A stretch of 6,726 bases of DNA from an uncultured bacterium (GTDB taxonomy: Bacteria; Pseudomonadota; Alphaproteobacteria; SP197), in NCBI GenBank assembly GCA_938014945.1, contig CALLQH010000186.1, positions 1 through 6,726 of the forward strand. Reading direction: 5' to 3'. Position 1 is the first letter of the stretch. The number at the start of each line of letters is the position of its first letter. The notes beneath the pieces are model-generated. The model saw nothing but the letters and a program-made list of their open reading frames with translations. It searched no databases and was not told where the DNA came from. The position numbers and the translations under genes were made by a program. Positions 6,014 through 6,726 of this stretch are shown here, one piece after another.

Positions 6014-6726
6014 TGCGCCTGCTGCCCGTCCTGCTTGTGCTCTGCCTCGTGCGCCCGCTGCTGGCGCAGGACGCGCCGATCCAGCTGCCGGGCATCAAGG
6101 GCGACGACAACCGCGTCATCGTCGAGAGCCTGGAATGGCCCTGGAGCGCTGTGGTCAAGGTCAACCGCCGCACGGGCGGCTACTGCACGGGTGTGCTGGT
6201 CGCACCTGACAAGGTGCTGACTGCGGCCCATTGCCTGTGGCTCTCGCGTACGAACCACTGGCTGACGCCCGATGCGCTGCATGTCGTCGTCAACTACCGG
6301 CGCGGCGACTGGACCGACGATGCCCCGGTCGTCTCCTACATCATGGGCCCCGATCCCGACCTGCCGCGCGAGGGCGACAACGCGAAGCTGCCGCTCGACT
6401 GGGCCGTGCTCACGGTGGCCAAGCCGCTCGGCCAGCCGATCCCGCTCGCCGCGCCGGGCACGGAAACCGCCGGTCCCGGCGAAGCCATGATGCAGGCCGG
6501 CTTCAGCCAGGATTCGCGCCACGTGCCGACCATGAACCGGGCCTGCCACATCGTCGCCATGGTGCGCGGCGGCGAGCTGTTCCTGCACGATTGCGATGCC
6601 GTGCACGGCGACTCCGGCTCGCCACTGATGATCGCGGCACCCGACGGCAGCGTCCGCCTCGTCGGCATCCACAGCGCCACGGTCAACCAGAACGGTACGG
6701 TGCTGGGCGCGGCCGTCTCCGCGCAG
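6010..6726 (+). CDS. Secreted trypsin-like (S1/V8-type) serine protease, 3' end outside window
   Basis: 239 codons are visible and the frame is open at the right edge. ATG 6010 overlaps the decarboxylase stop as ATGA; ATG 6013 is the next codon and equally usable. There is only a weak purine stretch upstream, so translation is probably coupled to the decarboxylase. Residues 1-19 are a signal peptide (MMR, a leucine-rich core, cleavage near LLA/QD), so the enzyme is exported. The chymotrypsin-fold triad is complete: His74 in LTAAHC, Asp130 in LDWAV and Ser202 in GDSGSP. Cys59 and Cys75 match the conserved disulfide around the catalytic His; Cys179 and Cys195 could form a second. There is little sequence between signal peptide and protease domain, so no long pro-region. 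VGIHSA (218-223) fits the strand after the serine. Specificity and any C-terminal extra domain cannot be judged. Family sure, target unknown. Confidence 0.92.
   Translation, partial: MMRLLPVLLVLCLVRPLLAQDAPIQLPGIKGDDNRVIVESLEWPWSAVVKVNRRTGGYCTGVLVAPDKVLTAAHCLWLSRTNHWLTPDALHVVVNYRRGDWTDDAPVVSYIMGPDPDLPREGDNAKLPLDWAVLTVAKPLGQPIPLAAPGTETAGPGEAMMQAGFSQDSRHVPTMNRACHIVAMVRGGELFLHDCDAVHGDSGSPLMIAAPDGSVRLVGIHSATVNQNGTVLGAAVSAQ

Noticed and set aside
5857..6672. Minus-strand open frame of 271 codons
   Set aside because: It is antisense to the decarboxylase end and the serine protease, both clearly coding by motif content.

Overview
The window is GC-rich, densely coded DNA with short intergenic gaps. 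The gene types (a trimethylamine-dehydrogenase-like flavoenzyme, an XRE-cupin regulator, a CocE/NonD hydrolase, a bacterial aromatic-amino-acid-decarboxylase homologue) suggest an alphaproteobacterium, perhaps a Rhodospirillales-type genome. That placement is inferred from composition and gene content only. I see no RNA gene, CRISPR array, insertion sequence or phage gene.

Left part, all transcribed leftwards (minus strand). In transcription order it holds a small secreted cysteine-rich protein of unknown function (4360 to 3989), a cytosolic CocE/NonD-type serine hydrolase (3888 to 1861), an XRE-cupin transcriptional regulator (about 1813 to 1220), and the N-terminal half or so of a TMADH/old-yellow-enzyme-type flavoprotein (1085 to beyond the left edge). 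The last three look like a catabolic cassette. The hydrolase could cleave an ester or amide, the flavoenzyme could oxidise an amine-type product, and the regulator could respond to a ligand of the pathway. The substrate is not readable from the sequence. The aromatic bowl that binds trimethylamine in true TMADH appears to be missing. An AT-rich island between the regulator and the flavoenzyme is the best candidate for an internal promoter/operator. Two overlapping inverted repeats lie directly in front of the hydrolase start and one of them covers its Shine-Dalgarno sequence.

Right part, transcribed rightwards (plus strand). A pyridoxal-phosphate group II decarboxylase of the aromatic-L-amino-acid decarboxylase family (4532 to 6013) is followed, with an ATGA stop/start overlap, by a secreted trypsin-like serine protease that runs off the right edge. 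The 171-bp gap between 4360 and 4532 separates the two divergent transcription units and must hold both promoters.

No clearly new multi-gene system is evident. The points most worth a second look are the altered active site of the TMADH-like enzyme, the hairpins at the hydrolase start, the eight-cysteine secreted protein, and the unexpected coupling of a cytosolic decarboxylase to an exported protease.
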